Below are positions 35,376-46,731 of a stretch of DNA of 64,000 nt, in pieces (the first letter of the stretch is position 1; each line of letters starts with the position of its first letter). The position numbers and the translations under genes were made by a program. The DNA comes from Streptomyces hundungensis. Its GTDB lineage: Bacteria; Actinomycetota; Actinomycetes; Streptomycetales; Streptomycetaceae. Below the pieces are notes generated by a model. It searched no databases. It was not told the DNA's origin and worked only from the letters and a program-made list of their open reading frames with translations. The stretch is from the NCBI RefSeq assembly GCF_003627815.1, contig NZ_CP032698.1, forward strand, positions 5,022,001 through 5,086,000. Reading direction: 5' to 3'.

Positions 35376-36224
35376 ATGCATTCCGATTCGTCGTCGACCA
35401 CACCGCCCGGTCCACCGGTCTGGGACCCACAGCAGTATTTGCGCCACGCGGGCCACCGCACCCGCCCCTTCCTCGACCTGCTCACCCGCATACCCGACCT
35501 GCCCACGACCGGCGGCCTCTCACCCCGGATCGCCGACCTCGGCTGCGGCCCCGGCAACGTCACCGTCCGTCTCGCCGACCGCTGGCCCGACGCCCGCATC
35601 ACCGGCTTCGACCTCTCGCCGCAGATGCTCGCCCAGGCCGACAAGGACTACGCCGGCACCACCGCGGGCGGCGGCTGGCTCGACTTCCAGGTCGCCGACG
35701 CCGCGCACTGGACACCCGGCGAACCCTTCGACCTGATCGTCTCCAACGCGGCCCTGCAATGGGTCCCCAACCACCCCGAGTCGTTCCCCGCCTGGATCGA
35801 CGGGCTCACCCCCGGCGGCACCCTCGCCTTCCAGGTCCCCGGCAACTTCACCTCGCCCAGCCATGCGATCCTGGCCGACCTCTGCGCGTCGCCGCGCTGG
35901 CGCGGACGCCTCGGCGACCACGGCCGTCGCTATGTCCACATCCTGGACACCGCCGACTACCTCACCCGCCTCGCCGACCTCGGCTGCGAGACCGATGCCT
36001 GGGAAACCGTCTACTGCCAGCTGCTCACCGGCCCCGACCCGGTCCTCGACTGGGTGAAGGGCACCGCCCTGCGCCCCGTGCTCACCGCCCTCGACGGCGA
36101 CCACGAGGCGATCGACGCCCTGCTCGCCGAATACCGCGACCGCCTGCGCGAGGCCTACCCGCCCGGCCCGCACGGCACCGTCTTCCCCTTCCGCCGCATC
36201 TTCGCGGTGGCCAGGAAGAAGTAG
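35376..36224 (+). CDS. tam: Trans-aconitate 2-methyltransferase-like enzyme
   Basis: A 282-residue SAM-dependent class I methyltransferase. Motif I is RIADLGCGPGNVTVRLADRW near residue 52; motif II is ARITGFDLSPQML; the post-I acidic residue and motif IV are FDLIVSNAALQWVPNH, the string diagnostic for the Tam family. In E. coli Tam methylates trans-aconitate and detoxifies it. The C-terminal PFRRIFAVARK end is usual. It is divergent from a MarR gene. The name rests on the family strings; the substrate is not proven. Confidence 0.82.
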   Translation: MHSDSSSTTPPGPPVWDPQQYLRHAGHRTRPFLDLLTRIPDLPTTGGLSPRIADLGCGPGNVTVRLADRWPDARITGFDLSPQMLAQADKDYAGTTAGGGWLDFQVADAAHWTPGEPFDLIVSNAALQWVPNHPESFPAWIDGLTPGGTLAFQVPGNFTSPSHAILADLCASPRWRGRLGDHGRRYVHILDTADYLTRLADLGCETDAWETVYCQLLTGPDPVLDWVKGTALRPVLTALDGDHEAIDALLAEYRDRLREAYPPGPHGTVFPFRRIFAVARKK

Positions 36225-36270
36225 CGGACGACGGCGGCGTCCGCCGGCGCGACCGGCCGGACACACGGCA

Positions 36271-36305
36271 GCGCCCTGCCCCCTCGCGTGGAGGGGACAG
36301 GGCGC
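36271..36305. terminator. Bidirectional terminator between convergent tam and FG-GAP genes
   Basis: GCGCCCTG-C-CCCCTC pairs with GAGGGG-A-CAGGGCGC (36271-36305), a 14-base stem with one mismatch and a 5-base loop. This is a convergent pair that uses an ordinary hairpin instead of the dispersed repeat. Confidence 0.7.
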
Positions 36306-36325
36306 CCGGTGCCGCTGGGTTCGGC

Positions 36326-38086
36326 CTAGTAGATGCCGTACTGGTACAGGTTCCAGCCGTAGCCGATCTTCACCCGGCCCTTGAAGCCGCCGGAACCGTT
36401 GGCGTCGTAGCGCCACAGGTCGCCCGCCGAGTCCACCGCGACGATGTCGGAACGGCCGTCGCCGGTCAGGTCGCCGGAGACCGCGATCTTGCTCGCGCCG
36501 TACATGTTCCAGCCGGTGCCGATCTTGACCCGGCCCTTGAACGGAACCTTCGCGTTGCCGGTGCCGGCGTACAGGTAGAGCTCGCCGCCGGGCGTACGGG
36601 CCAGCAGGTCGGGCAGGCCGTCGCCGTTGACGTCCCCGGCGCCGAAGAGCTTGTCGTAGATGTTCCAGCCGCCGCCCACGTCGATGCGCGAATAGACGCC
36701 GGTGCCCTGGCCGTTGCCCGGATACAGGTACAGGTGGCCGTTGCCGCCCTGGCGGGTGATCAGGTCGCCGTTGCCCTCACCGGTCAGGTCGCCCACACCG
36801 ATGACGGTGTTGTAGATGCCCCAACCGCTGCCGATGCGGTTCCCGTTGACGACCAAATCGCCGTTGGAGGTGACCTCGAGAATGCTGGCCCAGCGCTCGG
36901 AGGTGACGAGCGAGGAGGGGTTGGAGACGTAGTGCGCCCCGGCCCAGCCGCCCTTGGTGCCGCGGACGGGCGCCGACAGATAGCCGTCGCCCAGCCCCCA
37001 GTACGAGGACAGCGTGCCCGCGCCGTCGATCCCGAACAGGTCGTTCTTGCCGTACGTCACATTGCCGCCGGCGGTGAAGAACTGGGCGCTGCGCCAGCCC
37101 GTGCCGAGCGCGCTGCGGGCCCCCTGGTGGCCGTCGGCCTGGGAGGGGTAGAACCAGAGCTTGCCCGTGAGGTCGCGGCCCACCAGGTCGCCGAGGCCGT
37201 CGTTGTTCTGGTCGTCGACGGCGATGATCTGGTTGTACATGTCCCAGCCGGTGCCGGTCTTCACGCCCGGGTTCAGTGGGTTGGCGGCCTGGCCGGTGCC
37301 GGCGTAGAAGTACAGCTCGCCGTTGGGCCGGCGGCCGTAGACGTCGCCCAGGCCGTCGCCGTTGACGTCGCTCGCGCCGACGACCTGGTCGAACATGTCC
37401 CAGCCGGTGCCGAACTTGTGGCCCGCCGAGAAGGGGGCCGCGAGGTCGCCGGTGCCCGCGTACAGGTAGAGCTCGCCGGCGGGGGTGCGGGCCAGCAGGT
37501 CGTTCTTGCCGTCGCCGGTGACGTCGCCGGCGGAGAAGACCTTGTTGAACATGTTCCAGCCGGTGCCCGACCAGCTGCCGTAGCCGATACCGCCGGTGGT
37601 GACGTCGGCGTGCAGGGTCAGGACGCCGCCGGGCGAAAGGTCCAGGACCTCGGGAGCGGCGCCGCCGCCCAGGTCACCGGGGAGGATCAGGTCCTTGTAG
37701 GCCCCGAGGTTGCCGGTGAGCTCCGGGTTGGTCTGGGTGCTCCCGTCTTCCAGGTAGAGCTTGTCGTCGGGCTCGCGCACGAGCAGGTCGCTGAACCCGT
37801 CGCCGCTCACATCGAAACGGGGCTTCGGCGCGTGCGGGCCGGCCACGGCCACGGCGGCCGAACGCCGGGCCTTGTTCTGCGCGGTGGGTGCGGGCGCCTC
37901 GTGAGGCAGGGTGGCGGACGGGGACTCGGCGGACTTCGGCGCCTTCACGACGGCGTGCGGCCCTGTCGGGGTGGCGTCGGCCGAGGCCGGGCCGGCGAGC
38001 AGCATGCCCGCCGACAGGACGAGGGCGGTGCAGGCCGCGAGGCGGCTCGCGCGCTGGGTGCGCACAGAGGACAAAATTCCCCCCAT
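36326..38086 (-). CDS. Secreted FG-GAP/VCBS repeat protein
   Basis: A 586-residue exported protein. RLAACTALVLSAGMLLAGPASA is the signal peptide, followed by a Pro/Ala-rich linker to about residue 85. The rest is about seven to nine repeats of a beta-propeller blade with calcium-binding loops such as DVSGDGFSDLLVREP, DVTGDGKNDLLARTP, DVNGDGLGDVYGR and DVNGDGLPDLLART, each followed by LYLYAGTG and GTGWNMF-like strands. These resemble integrin-type FG-GAP/VCBS propellers common in Streptomyces. No enzyme domain is visible. Start MGGILSSVRTQRASRL has an SD-poor context; translation start is therefore somewhat uncertain. Confidence 0.85.
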   Translation of the reverse strand: MGGILSSVRTQRASRLAACTALVLSAGMLLAGPASADATPTGPHAVVKAPKSAESPSATLPHEAPAPTAQNKARRSAAVAVAGPHAPKPRFDVSGDGFSDLLVREPDDKLYLEDGSTQTNPELTGNLGAYKDLILPGDLGGGAAPEVLDLSPGGVLTLHADVTTGGIGYGSWSGTGWNMFNKVFSAGDVTGDGKNDLLARTPAGELYLYAGTGDLAAPFSAGHKFGTGWDMFDQVVGASDVNGDGLGDVYGRRPNGELYFYAGTGQAANPLNPGVKTGTGWDMYNQIIAVDDQNNDGLGDLVGRDLTGKLWFYPSQADGHQGARSALGTGWRSAQFFTAGGNVTYGKNDLFGIDGAGTLSSYWGLGDGYLSAPVRGTKGGWAGAHYVSNPSSLVTSERWASILEVTSNGDLVVNGNRIGSGWGIYNTVIGVGDLTGEGNGDLITRQGGNGHLYLYPGNGQGTGVYSRIDVGGGWNIYDKLFGAGDVNGDGLPDLLARTPGGELYLYAGTGNAKVPFKGRVKIGTGWNMYGASKIAVSGDLTGDGRSDIVAVDSAGDLWRYDANGSGGFKGRVKIGYGWNLYQYGIY

Positions 38087-38286
38087 GGGAATAAGCGGTT
38101 AGACCCGGGGAGAATGGGTTCGCTCGCTTTACGTCGTCGCACGGGCACGCGGGAAGCCGCAGTGCACACACCGTGGGGGCACGAAAGGCGGCCACGGGTG
38201 GGGGCATACGAGAAAAGGCGAAAATCCCCCCGGGATAGTGCGTGAAGACTACCGCCGATTCTTGTGCGGTTGAAGTGAAAATCGAG

Positions 38287-38302
38287 ACTGGTCTCGACCA
38301 GT
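38287..38302. promoter_or_regulatory. Palindrome between the TetR and FG-GAP genes
   Basis: ACTGGTC-TC-GACCAGT (38287-38302) is a perfect 7-base inverted repeat 22 bases past the TetR stop. It may be a terminator for the desaturase operon or an operator for the FG-GAP gene (start 38086). The rest of 38087-38323 probably holds that promoter. Confidence 0.4.
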
Positions 38303-38323
38303 TCTGTCCCCGGGGGGCGCCGG

Positions 38324-39046
38324 TCACCTTTTGCGGTGTCCTATGAGGCGTGGTTTCGCCTCAAGACCGTCCAAACCGTGCCAGGCCAGATTGACCAGGT
38401 GCGCCGCGACTTCCGCCTTCTCGGGCTTGCGCTCGTCCAGCCACCACTGCCCCGTCAGCGCCACCATGCCGACCAGCGCCTGCGCGTACAGCGGAGCCAG
38501 CTTGGCGTCGAAACCGCGAGCCTTGAACTCAAGGCCCAGAATGTCCTCGACCTGGGTGGCGATGTCGGAGATCAACGAGGCGAAGGTGCCGGTCGACTGG
38601 GCCACCGGGGAATCGCGCACCAGAATGCGGAATCCGTCCGTATACGTCTCGATGTAATCGAGCAGCGCGAATGCGGCCTGCTCCAGGAGCTCCCGGGGGT
38701 GGCCCGCGGTCAGCGCGCCCGTCACCCCGTCGAGCAGCGAGCGCATTTCGCGGTCCACGACGACCGCGTACAGCCCTTCCTTGCCGCCGAAGTGCTCATA
38801 GACCACCGGCTTGGAGACGCCGGCCTTGGCCGCGATCTCCTCGACCGAGGTGCCCTCGAAGCCCTTCTCCGCGAAGAGCGTGCGACCGATGTCCAGCAAC
38901 TGCTCCCGGCGCTCGGCCCCGGTCATCCGGGTCCTGCGGGTGCGCCGGGGCTTGTCGGCGGAACCGGGGACCCCGGCGGAGCGGGGAGAACCAGTGGTGC
39001 TGGTGGTACGGGTGGTGCTGGAGTCGGTCGCCACGTCCTCCATCAT
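38324..39046 (-). CDS. TetR-family regulator
   Basis: A 240-residue TetR protein. After a Thr/Ser/Arg-rich tail (residues 1-40), the DNA-binding domain is RREQLLDIGRTLFAEKGFEG then TSVEEIAAKAGVSKPVVYEH. The C-terminal helical domain contains FALLDYIETYTDGFRILVRD and ALVGMVALTGQWWLDERKPE. The start overlaps the desaturase stop by 4 bases (ATGA), so it is the second gene of a desaturase-regulator operon and probably feedback-controls fatty-acid desaturation in response to an acyl-CoA (inference from pairing). Confidence 0.9.
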   Translation of the reverse strand: MMEDVATDSSTTRTTSTTGSPRSAGVPGSADKPRRTRRTRMTGAERREQLLDIGRTLFAEKGFEGTSVEEIAAKAGVSKPVVYEHFGGKEGLYAVVVDREMRSLLDGVTGALTAGHPRELLEQAAFALLDYIETYTDGFRILVRDSPVAQSTGTFASLISDIATQVEDILGLEFKARGFDAKLAPLYAQALVGMVALTGQWWLDERKPEKAEVAAHLVNLAWHGLDGLEAKPRLIGHRKR

Positions 39047-40038
39047 GCCGCCTCGGCGGCCTTCTCCTTGCGCCGGGACCGGCCGCCCTCATTCCGCTTG
39101 GAGTCGATACGGGCCGCACTCGGCCAGCGCACGTCGTACGCCAGACCCAGCTGCTCGCACCAGCGGATGATCCGGGCACTGGAGTCGATCTGCCCCCGCA
39201 TCACCCCGTGCCGGGCCGACGTCGGGTCCGCGTGGTGCAGGTTGTGCCACGACTCACCGCACGACAGCACCGCCAGCCACCACACGTTGCCGCTGCGGTC
39301 ACGCGACTTGAAGGGGCGCTTGCCCACGGCGTGACAGATCGAGTTGATCGACCACGTCACATGGTGCAACAGCGCCACCCGCACCAGGGAGCCCCAGAAG
39401 AACGCCGTGAACGCGCCCCACCACGACATCGTCACCAAACCCCCCACCAGCGGAGGGATCGCGAGCGACAGGATCGTCCAGTACACGAAGTCACGCGAGA
39501 TGCGGCGGATCGCCGGGTCGTCGAGGAGATCCGGAGCGTACTTCTCCTGCGACGTCTGCTCCTCGTCGAACATCCAGGCGATGTGCGCCCACCACAGGCC
39601 CTTCATCAGCGCGGGCAGCGTCTCGCCGAAACGCCACGGCGAATGCGGGTCGCCCTCCGCGTCCGAGAACTTGTGGTGCTTGCGGTGGTCGGCCACCCAG
39701 CGCACCAGCGGCCCCTCCACCGCCATCGAACCCGCCACCGCCAGCGCGATCCGCAGCGGGCGCTTCGCCTTGAACGAGCCGTGCGTGAAGTACCGGTGGA
39801 AACCGATCGTGATGCCGTGACAGCCCAGGTAGTACATGAAGACCAGAAGGCCCAGATCCAGCCAGCTCACCCCCCAGCCCCAGGCCAGCGGCACCGCCGC
39901 GAGGAGCGCCACGAAGGGAACCGTGATGAACAGCAGCAGGGCGAGCTGTTCGATGGAGCGTTTGTTCTCGCCACCCAGCGTGGCGGACGGCACGGGAGGC
40001 TCGTCCGGCGACTTGAGCAGATCGGGACTGGTGGTCAT
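39043..40038 (-). CDS. Acyl-CoA/fatty-acid delta-9 desaturase
   Basis: A 331-residue membrane di-iron desaturase that introduces a double bond into long-chain acyl chains. All three histidine boxes are present: HRYFTH near residue 80, HRKHH (ADHRKHHKFSDAEGDPHSPW) near 115, and HNLHH (GESWHNLHHADPTSARHG) near 265. Four membrane helices are visible (LALLLFITVPFVALLAAVPL is the first). ATG 40038 (MTTSPDLLKSPDEPP) is chosen. An almost identical start segment is duplicated 38 bases upstream, forming a 13-codon leader whose stop overlaps this ATG. The gene is co-transcribed with TetR. Confidence 0.92.
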   Translation of the reverse strand: MTTSPDLLKSPDEPPVPSATLGGENKRSIEQLALLLFITVPFVALLAAVPLAWGWGVSWLDLGLLVFMYYLGCHGITIGFHRYFTHGSFKAKRPLRIALAVAGSMAVEGPLVRWVADHRKHHKFSDAEGDPHSPWRFGETLPALMKGLWWAHIAWMFDEEQTSQEKYAPDLLDDPAIRRISRDFVYWTILSLAIPPLVGGLVTMSWWGAFTAFFWGSLVRVALLHHVTWSINSICHAVGKRPFKSRDRSGNVWWLAVLSCGESWHNLHHADPTSARHGVMRGQIDSSARIIRWCEQLGLAYDVRWPSAARIDSKRNEGGRSRRKEKAAEAA

Positions 40039-40079
40039 GGGTAACACCCCCGGAGCGGATCGGGACTGGTGGTCATGGG
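40020..40079 (-). repeat. Tandem duplication of the desaturase start region, with a 13-codon leader frame
   Basis: GATCGGGACTGGTGGTCATG occurs at 40020-40039 and 40058-40077, a 38-base period. On the minus strand the outer copy gives ATG 40076 and the peptide MTTSPDPLRGCYP. Its TGA (40035-40037) overlaps the true ATG at 40038 as ATGA. Each copy keeps the same upstream context. This could couple leader and desaturase translation. Confidence 0.7.
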
Positions 40080-40293
40080 GAGTACCCCCGGCAGGGTGAG
40101 GAAAACGAGCGGGAACGCCTGGCTACGGATGCGTAACCTACGGCAACGTAAGTATGGCAGTGCCGAGGCGCGGGACAAGAGCCCGTGACGGCGGGGCGGA
40201 AGGGGACACCTATCCTGTGTCTCGTCGGACAGCGCGGTCCGCAAGCCTCCAGAACCCTCCAGACGTGCTCAAACACTGCAAGGAGCCGCACCT

Positions 40294-43023
<2,730 letters not shown>

Positions 43024-43411
43024 CCCCCAGGGCGGGGCCCTCCGGGGCTCCGCCCCAGACCCCTTATCGCGCCTTGAGGGCGCTCGTCCTCAATCGCCGG
43101 ACGGGCTGGGGTGCGGGCCAGCGCCGCGTAGTTAGGGGCGCGGGGAACTGCGCGAGACGCGGGCACGGTCCGCAGCCGAAAGCGGGGTTCCCTGGGGCTC
43201 CGCCCCAGACCCCGTTCGCGCCTCAAGGGCGCTCGTCCTCAATCGCCGGACGGGCTGGGGTGCGGGCCAGCGCCGAGTGGTTAGGGGGCGCGGGGAACTG
43301 CGCGAGAAGGGGGCACGGTCCGCAGATCCAAGGGCTTTTAGGGGCGCGGGGAACTGCGCGACCAGCCCCGCACGGTCTGCGGACGAGGGAACTTCGACGG
43401 GGTTCGCGGGG
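43024..43411. repeat. Dispersed intergenic repeat cluster 5
   Basis: Two module B copies in minus orientation (about 43070-43110 and 43214-43255), two GGGGCTCCGCCCCAGACCCC hairpins and three module C copies between convergent genes. Confidence 0.85.
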
Positions 43412-43879
43412 CTACAGGGCGATGAACGCCGAGGCCATCGCCGTCGCCCCCAGCACCCCCGCCACCCAAGCCGTACGCGGCATCCGCAAACCCCCCGCGA
43501 CCACCAACGACGCCAGAAGCAGCGCCCCGGCCAGCGGAAGCCAGGCGTACAGGAACCCCGCCACCCCGCTCCGTACCGCCTCGTCCGTGCCGGGCTTGAG
43601 GACCACCGGCAGGTGGTCACCCCGGCGGGCCGCCACCGACTCCGCGATCGTCACGTGGGCATGCGGCGCCGAACCCGGCCGCGGCACATAGCCACCCGTA
43701 CACACGTCGTCCGCGCAGCCCGTCACCGTCAGCGTCCCGTGGTCCCGGCCCTTCGCCAGCACCACGTGCTGGGCCGTGCCCCACGACGACCAGAACCCGG
43801 CGACCACGAGCAGCGCGGCGACCAGCGCCGACGCGGCCCGCAGCCCGAACAGCAGGAAGGTACGGCTCCGCTTCGTCAT
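43412..43879 (-). CDS. Conserved membrane protein of unknown function
   Basis: A 155-residue protein. One N-terminal membrane segment (AASALVAALLVVAGFWSSWG) is followed by an extracytoplasmic domain of about 70 residues (AQHVVLAKGRDHGTLTVTGC, with a second Cys in DDVCTGGYVP) and two C-terminal membrane segments (YAWLPLAGALLLASLVVAGG and AWVAGVLGATAMASAFIAL). Two cysteines could bond outside the membrane. ATG 43879 (MTKRSRTFLLFGLR) is the likely start. No function is known to me. It lies after pth in the same direction and shares no obvious operon with ppc. Confidence 0.78.
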   Translation of the reverse strand: MTKRSRTFLLFGLRAASALVAALLVVAGFWSSWGTAQHVVLAKGRDHGTLTVTGCADDVCTGGYVPRPGSAPHAHVTIAESVAARRGDHLPVVLKPGTDEAVRSGVAGFLYAWLPLAGALLLASLVVAGGLRMPRTAWVAGVLGATAMASAFIAL

Positions 43880-43990
43880 GGGGCGCGATCCTGACGGCAA
43901 TGACCGCGAACGGTCAAACCCGCGCCGCAATCCACCCACGCCGCGATGTCCCCCGAGACACCCCCACGCACCCCACCCGCCCGCCCCCCC

Positions 43991-44584
43991 TCACGAGTTG
44001 TACGTGGACTGCGCCCGCTCCAACCCCTCGATCACCAGCGCCTCGACCGCATCCGCCGCCCGGTCCACGAAGTAACCCAGCTCCTTGCGCTCCGTCGAGG
44101 AGAAGTCCTTCAGGACGAAGTCCGCCACCTGCATCCGGCCCGGCGGCCGGCCGATCCCGAACCGCACCCGGTGGTAGTCCGCGCCCAGCGACTTGGTGAT
44201 GGACTTCAGACCGTTGTGCCCGTTGTCCCCACCGCCCAGCTTCAGCCGCAGCACCCCGTAATCGATGTCCAACTCGTCATGAATCGCAACGATGTTGGCG
44301 AGGGGCACCTTGTAGAAGTCCCGCAGCGCCGTCACCGGACCGCCCGACAGGTTCATGTACGACATCGGCTTGGCGAGCACCACCCGGCGGTTCAGCGGGC
44401 CCGGCGGGCCGATCCGGCCCTCCACGACCTGCGCCCGCGCCTTGTGCGCCTTGAACCGGCCGCCGATCCGCTCGGCCAGCAGGTCGGCGACCATGAACCC
44501 GACGTTGTGCCGGTTCGCGGTGTATTCCGGGCCCGGATTGCCCAGGCCCACGATCAGCCAGGGTGCGTTGGCGTCGGTCGTCAT
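43991..44584 (-). CDS. pth: Peptidyl-tRNA hydrolase
   Basis: Pth releases peptides from peptidyl-tRNA that drops off the ribosome. The 197-residue protein has [20 protein letters not shown] with the catalytic His, [30 protein letters not shown] and the Asn/Gly-rich [18 protein letters not shown] loop. ATG 44584 ([12 protein letters not shown]) is chosen from family length; a frame continues to 44671 without support. It lies downstream of rplY with a strong terminator in between, so it has its own promoter. The leader contains three GGAAAAC repeats. Confidence 0.95.
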   Translation of the reverse strand: MTTDANAPWLIVGLGNPGPEYTANRHNVGFMVADLLAERIGGRFKAHKARAQVVEGRIGPPGPLNRRVVLAKPMSYMNLSGGPVTALRDFYKVPLANIVAIHDELDIDYGVLRLKLGGGDNGHNGLKSITKSLGADYHRVRFGIGRPPGRMQVADFVLKDFSSTERKELGYFVDRAADAVEALVIEGLERAQSTYNS

Positions 44585-44654
44585 GGGGGCTGCGTCTCCT
44601 CGCTCACGTCCACAGGAAAACTTACGTACACGGAAAACTCGCGTACACAGGAAA

Positions 44655-44690
44655 ACGGGGCGGCGGGCCAAGTGTGGCCCGCCGCCCCGT
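44655..44690 (-). terminator. Intrinsic terminator of rplY
   Basis: ACGGGGCGGCGGGCC (44655-44669) pairs perfectly with GGCCCGCCGCCCCGT (44676-44690) across a 6-base loop. On the minus strand it is followed by a short T-run (complement of the AAAA at 44652-44655). One of the best Rho-independent-type signals in the window. Confidence 0.85.
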
Positions 44691-44732
44691 CGAAGTCCGT
44701 GCCCGGCACGGATCTCAGGCAGAGCGCACGGC

Positions 44733-45320
44733 TCAGGCCTCGGCGCCCTCGCCGGCCTCGGCGTCGGCGGCCGGCTCCTCGGCCTGCGCCGAGAGGATCT
44801 GGATGACGACGGCCTCGGGGTCGGTGGCCAGGGTGGTGCCGGCCGGCAGCTCGATGTCCTTGGCGTGGATCGCCGCGCCGGCCTCCAGGCCCTCGATGGA
44901 CACGGTGACGGAGGTCGGGATGTGGGTGGCCTCGGTCTCGACGGAGAGCGTGTTCAGCACGTTCTCGACGAGGAAGCTGCCCGGGGCCAGGTCGCCCTCG
45001 GTCTCGACCGCGACCTCGACCGTGACCTTCTCGCCCTTCTTGACGAGCAGCAGGTCGACGTGGACCAGGTAGCCCTTGATGGCGTCACGCTGGACGGCCT
45101 TCGGGATCGCGAGCTCGGTCTTGCCGTCGATGTCCAGGGACAGCAGCACGTTCGCGGTACGCAGCGCGAGCAGCAGGTCGTGGCCCGGAAGGGTGACGTG
45201 GACCGGCTCGGTGCCGTGACCGTAGATGACGCCGGGAACCTTGTTCTCACGGCGGATGCTGCGGGCGGCGCCCTTGCCGAAGCTGGTACGGACCTCAGCG
45301 GCGAGCTTGACCTCGGACAT
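44733..45320 (-). CDS. rplY: 50S ribosomal protein L25 (CTC form)
   Basis: bL25 binds 5S rRNA; actinobacteria carry the long general-stress CTC type with an additional C-terminal domain. The 195-residue protein begins [20 protein letters not shown], has [20 protein letters not shown], and the second domain [20 protein letters not shown]. The C-terminus is acidic ([15 protein letters not shown]), as usual in Streptomyces. SD AGGAG lies 6 bases before ATG 45320, which decides the start over an in-frame one at 45359. It is upstream of pth with its own terminator. Confidence 0.95.
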   Translation of the reverse strand: MSEVKLAAEVRTSFGKGAARSIRRENKVPGVIYGHGTEPVHVTLPGHDLLLALRTANVLLSLDIDGKTELAIPKAVQRDAIKGYLVHVDLLLVKKGEKVTVEVAVETEGDLAPGSFLVENVLNTLSVETEATHIPTSVTVSIEGLEAGAAIHAKDIELPAGTTLATDPEAVVIQILSAQAEEPAADAEAGEGAEA

Positions 45321-45405
45321 GTGCACTCCTCGTAAAAGTGATCCAGAAACGGTGGTCACCCGGCCACGACTGGCCTGCTACGAAGAGCGCGTCGATAACG
45401 GACCG

Positions 45406-45422
45406 CCGTACCTCAGGTACGG
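45406..45422. promoter_or_regulatory. Perfect palindrome upstream of rplY
   Basis: CCGTACCT-C-AGGTACGG (45406-45422) is an 8-base perfect inverted repeat about 90 bases before the rplY start. A candidate operator. No gene is seen in 45321-45780. Confidence 0.4.
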
Positions 45423-45520
45423 CCTCCCTCGCCGAGCAACTGCACCAGACTACCCGCCCGCTCCCCGACCGCCCAATTGGATCAATGAGGGTGCCCGCGG
45501 TCGCGGTTGGTCGCGGTTGG

Positions 45521-45745
45521 TGGACGTCGACGGTCGCGGTCGGCGGGTGCCCACGTCGCGGTCCGTGGGTGGCCCCGGTCACGGGCTGTGGACGTCGCCG
45601 GTCGCGGTTCGGCGGGTGCCCACGTCACGGCCCGTGGGTGCCGCCGGTCGCGGCCGGTGGACGTCGACGGTCGTGGTCTGCGGGTGCCCACGCCACGGTC
45701 CGTGGGCGCCGCCAGTCACGGTCCCTGGGCGCCGCCGGTTATCGG
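45521..45745. repeat. 68-69-base tandem repeat upstream of the LysR gene
   Basis: Three units start at TGGACGTCG: 45521, 45589 and 45658. A partial fourth follows to about 45745. Each unit contains CGGGTGCCCACG and CGTGGG-GCC segments, many of them palindromic (GGACGTC, GTGCCCAC). It ends about 35 bases before the LysR start, so it forms its upstream control region. Confidence 0.75.
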
Positions 45746-45780
45746 AACGCGCCATAGCCGTTCGCCTATCCTTGCCGCTC

Positions 45781-46731
45781 ATGGACCTGCTGCTGCACCT
45801 CAGGTACTTCCGCGCCGTCGCCGAGGAACAGCACTTCGGCCGCGCCGCCGAGCGCCTGCGTGTCGCCCAGCCCTCCCTCTCCCAGCGCATCCAGCGCCTC
45901 GAACGCGAACTCGGCGTCCGCCTCCTGGACCGTGGCCGGGCCGGCGCCACCCTCACCCCCGCCGGCCGCCTCGTCCTCGCCGAGACCGACGCCCTCCTCG
46001 ACGCCGCCGACCGGCTCCGCACCCTCGTCACACGCGTCCAGGGCGGCGCCGCCGGCACCCTACGCGCCGCCGTACCGCCCCAACTCGGCGGCGCCACCAT
46101 CGCCGCCCTCCTCACCGCCTACCGCGAACGCAGCCCCGGCGGCCACCTCGACCTGCGCGAACTGACCACCGCCGACCTCACCGCCGAACTCGCCGCGGGC
46201 ACCCTCGACGCCGGGATCGTCCGCCACCCCTGCCCCGCCACCGGCCTCGGCTTCGGCCCCCAGCTCCACCAGCCCCTCGGCGCCCTCCTCGCCGACCACG
46301 ACCCGCTCGCCCAGCACACCGAAGTCGACGTCCCCGACCTCGACGGCCGCGAACTCGTGCTGTTCCCGCGCCCCACCGCCCCCGCCCTGCACGACGAAAC
46401 CCTCACCGCCTGCGCCCGCCACGGCTGCACCCCCAGCGCCGTACGCGAAGTCGCCGGGCTCGAATTCACCCGCGCACTCCTGCTGTCCGGCACCGACGTG
46501 GTCGCCCTCCTGCCCCGGCCCACCCCCGAACCCGGCACCACCTGGCGGCTCCTGCGCGGCAACCCCCTCACCTGGCGCACCTCCACCGCCTGGCCCGCCG
46601 GACGCGACGGCCCCGCCGTCCGCCTCTTCACCGAAGCCGCCCACGACGTCCTGCGCGAACACGCCGGGCTCCTCCCCACCGCCACCCCGCGGCGCCTGTT
46701 CCCCCGCCCCGCATCGGAGTTCCCGCTGTGA
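45781..46731 (+). CDS. LysR-family regulator
   Basis: A 316-residue regulator. The N-terminal helix-turn-helix is LRYFRAVAEEQHFGRAAERL then VAQPSLSQRIQRLERELG, a textbook LysR start. The periplasmic-binding-type sensor domain spans residues about 90-295 (TLRAAVPPQLGGATIAALL, then LGALLADHDPLAQHTEVDV). ATG 45781 starts MDLLLHLRYF. Its stop overlaps the start of a beta-lactamase-like gene (GTGA), so the two are one unit, unlike the usual divergent LysR/target arrangement. The pair separates rplY from prs, which I remember as neighbours in S. coelicolor. Confidence 0.9.
   Translation: MDLLLHLRYFRAVAEEQHFGRAAERLRVAQPSLSQRIQRLERELGVRLLDRGRAGATLTPAGRLVLAETDALLDAADRLRTLVTRVQGGAAGTLRAAVPPQLGGATIAALLTAYRERSPGGHLDLRELTTADLTAELAAGTLDAGIVRHPCPATGLGFGPQLHQPLGALLADHDPLAQHTEVDVPDLDGRELVLFPRPTAPALHDETLTACARHGCTPSAVREVAGLEFTRALLLSGTDVVALLPRPTPEPGTTWRLLRGNPLTWRTSTAWPAGRDGPAVRLFTEAAHDVLREHAGLLPTATPRRLFPRPASEFPL

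Noticed and set aside
35282..38245. Very long plus-strand frame (987 codons) over the FG-GAP gene
   Set aside because: It is the antisense of the FG-GAP gene (minus strand), which has a signal peptide and clear calcium-loop repeats. The high GC content keeps opposite frames open.
45507..46727. Frame that would fuse a long basic N-terminus to the beta-lactamase-like protein
   Set aside because: It overlaps the LysR gene in another frame and consists of Arg/Pro runs. The GTGA overlap at 46728 gives a sensible start.
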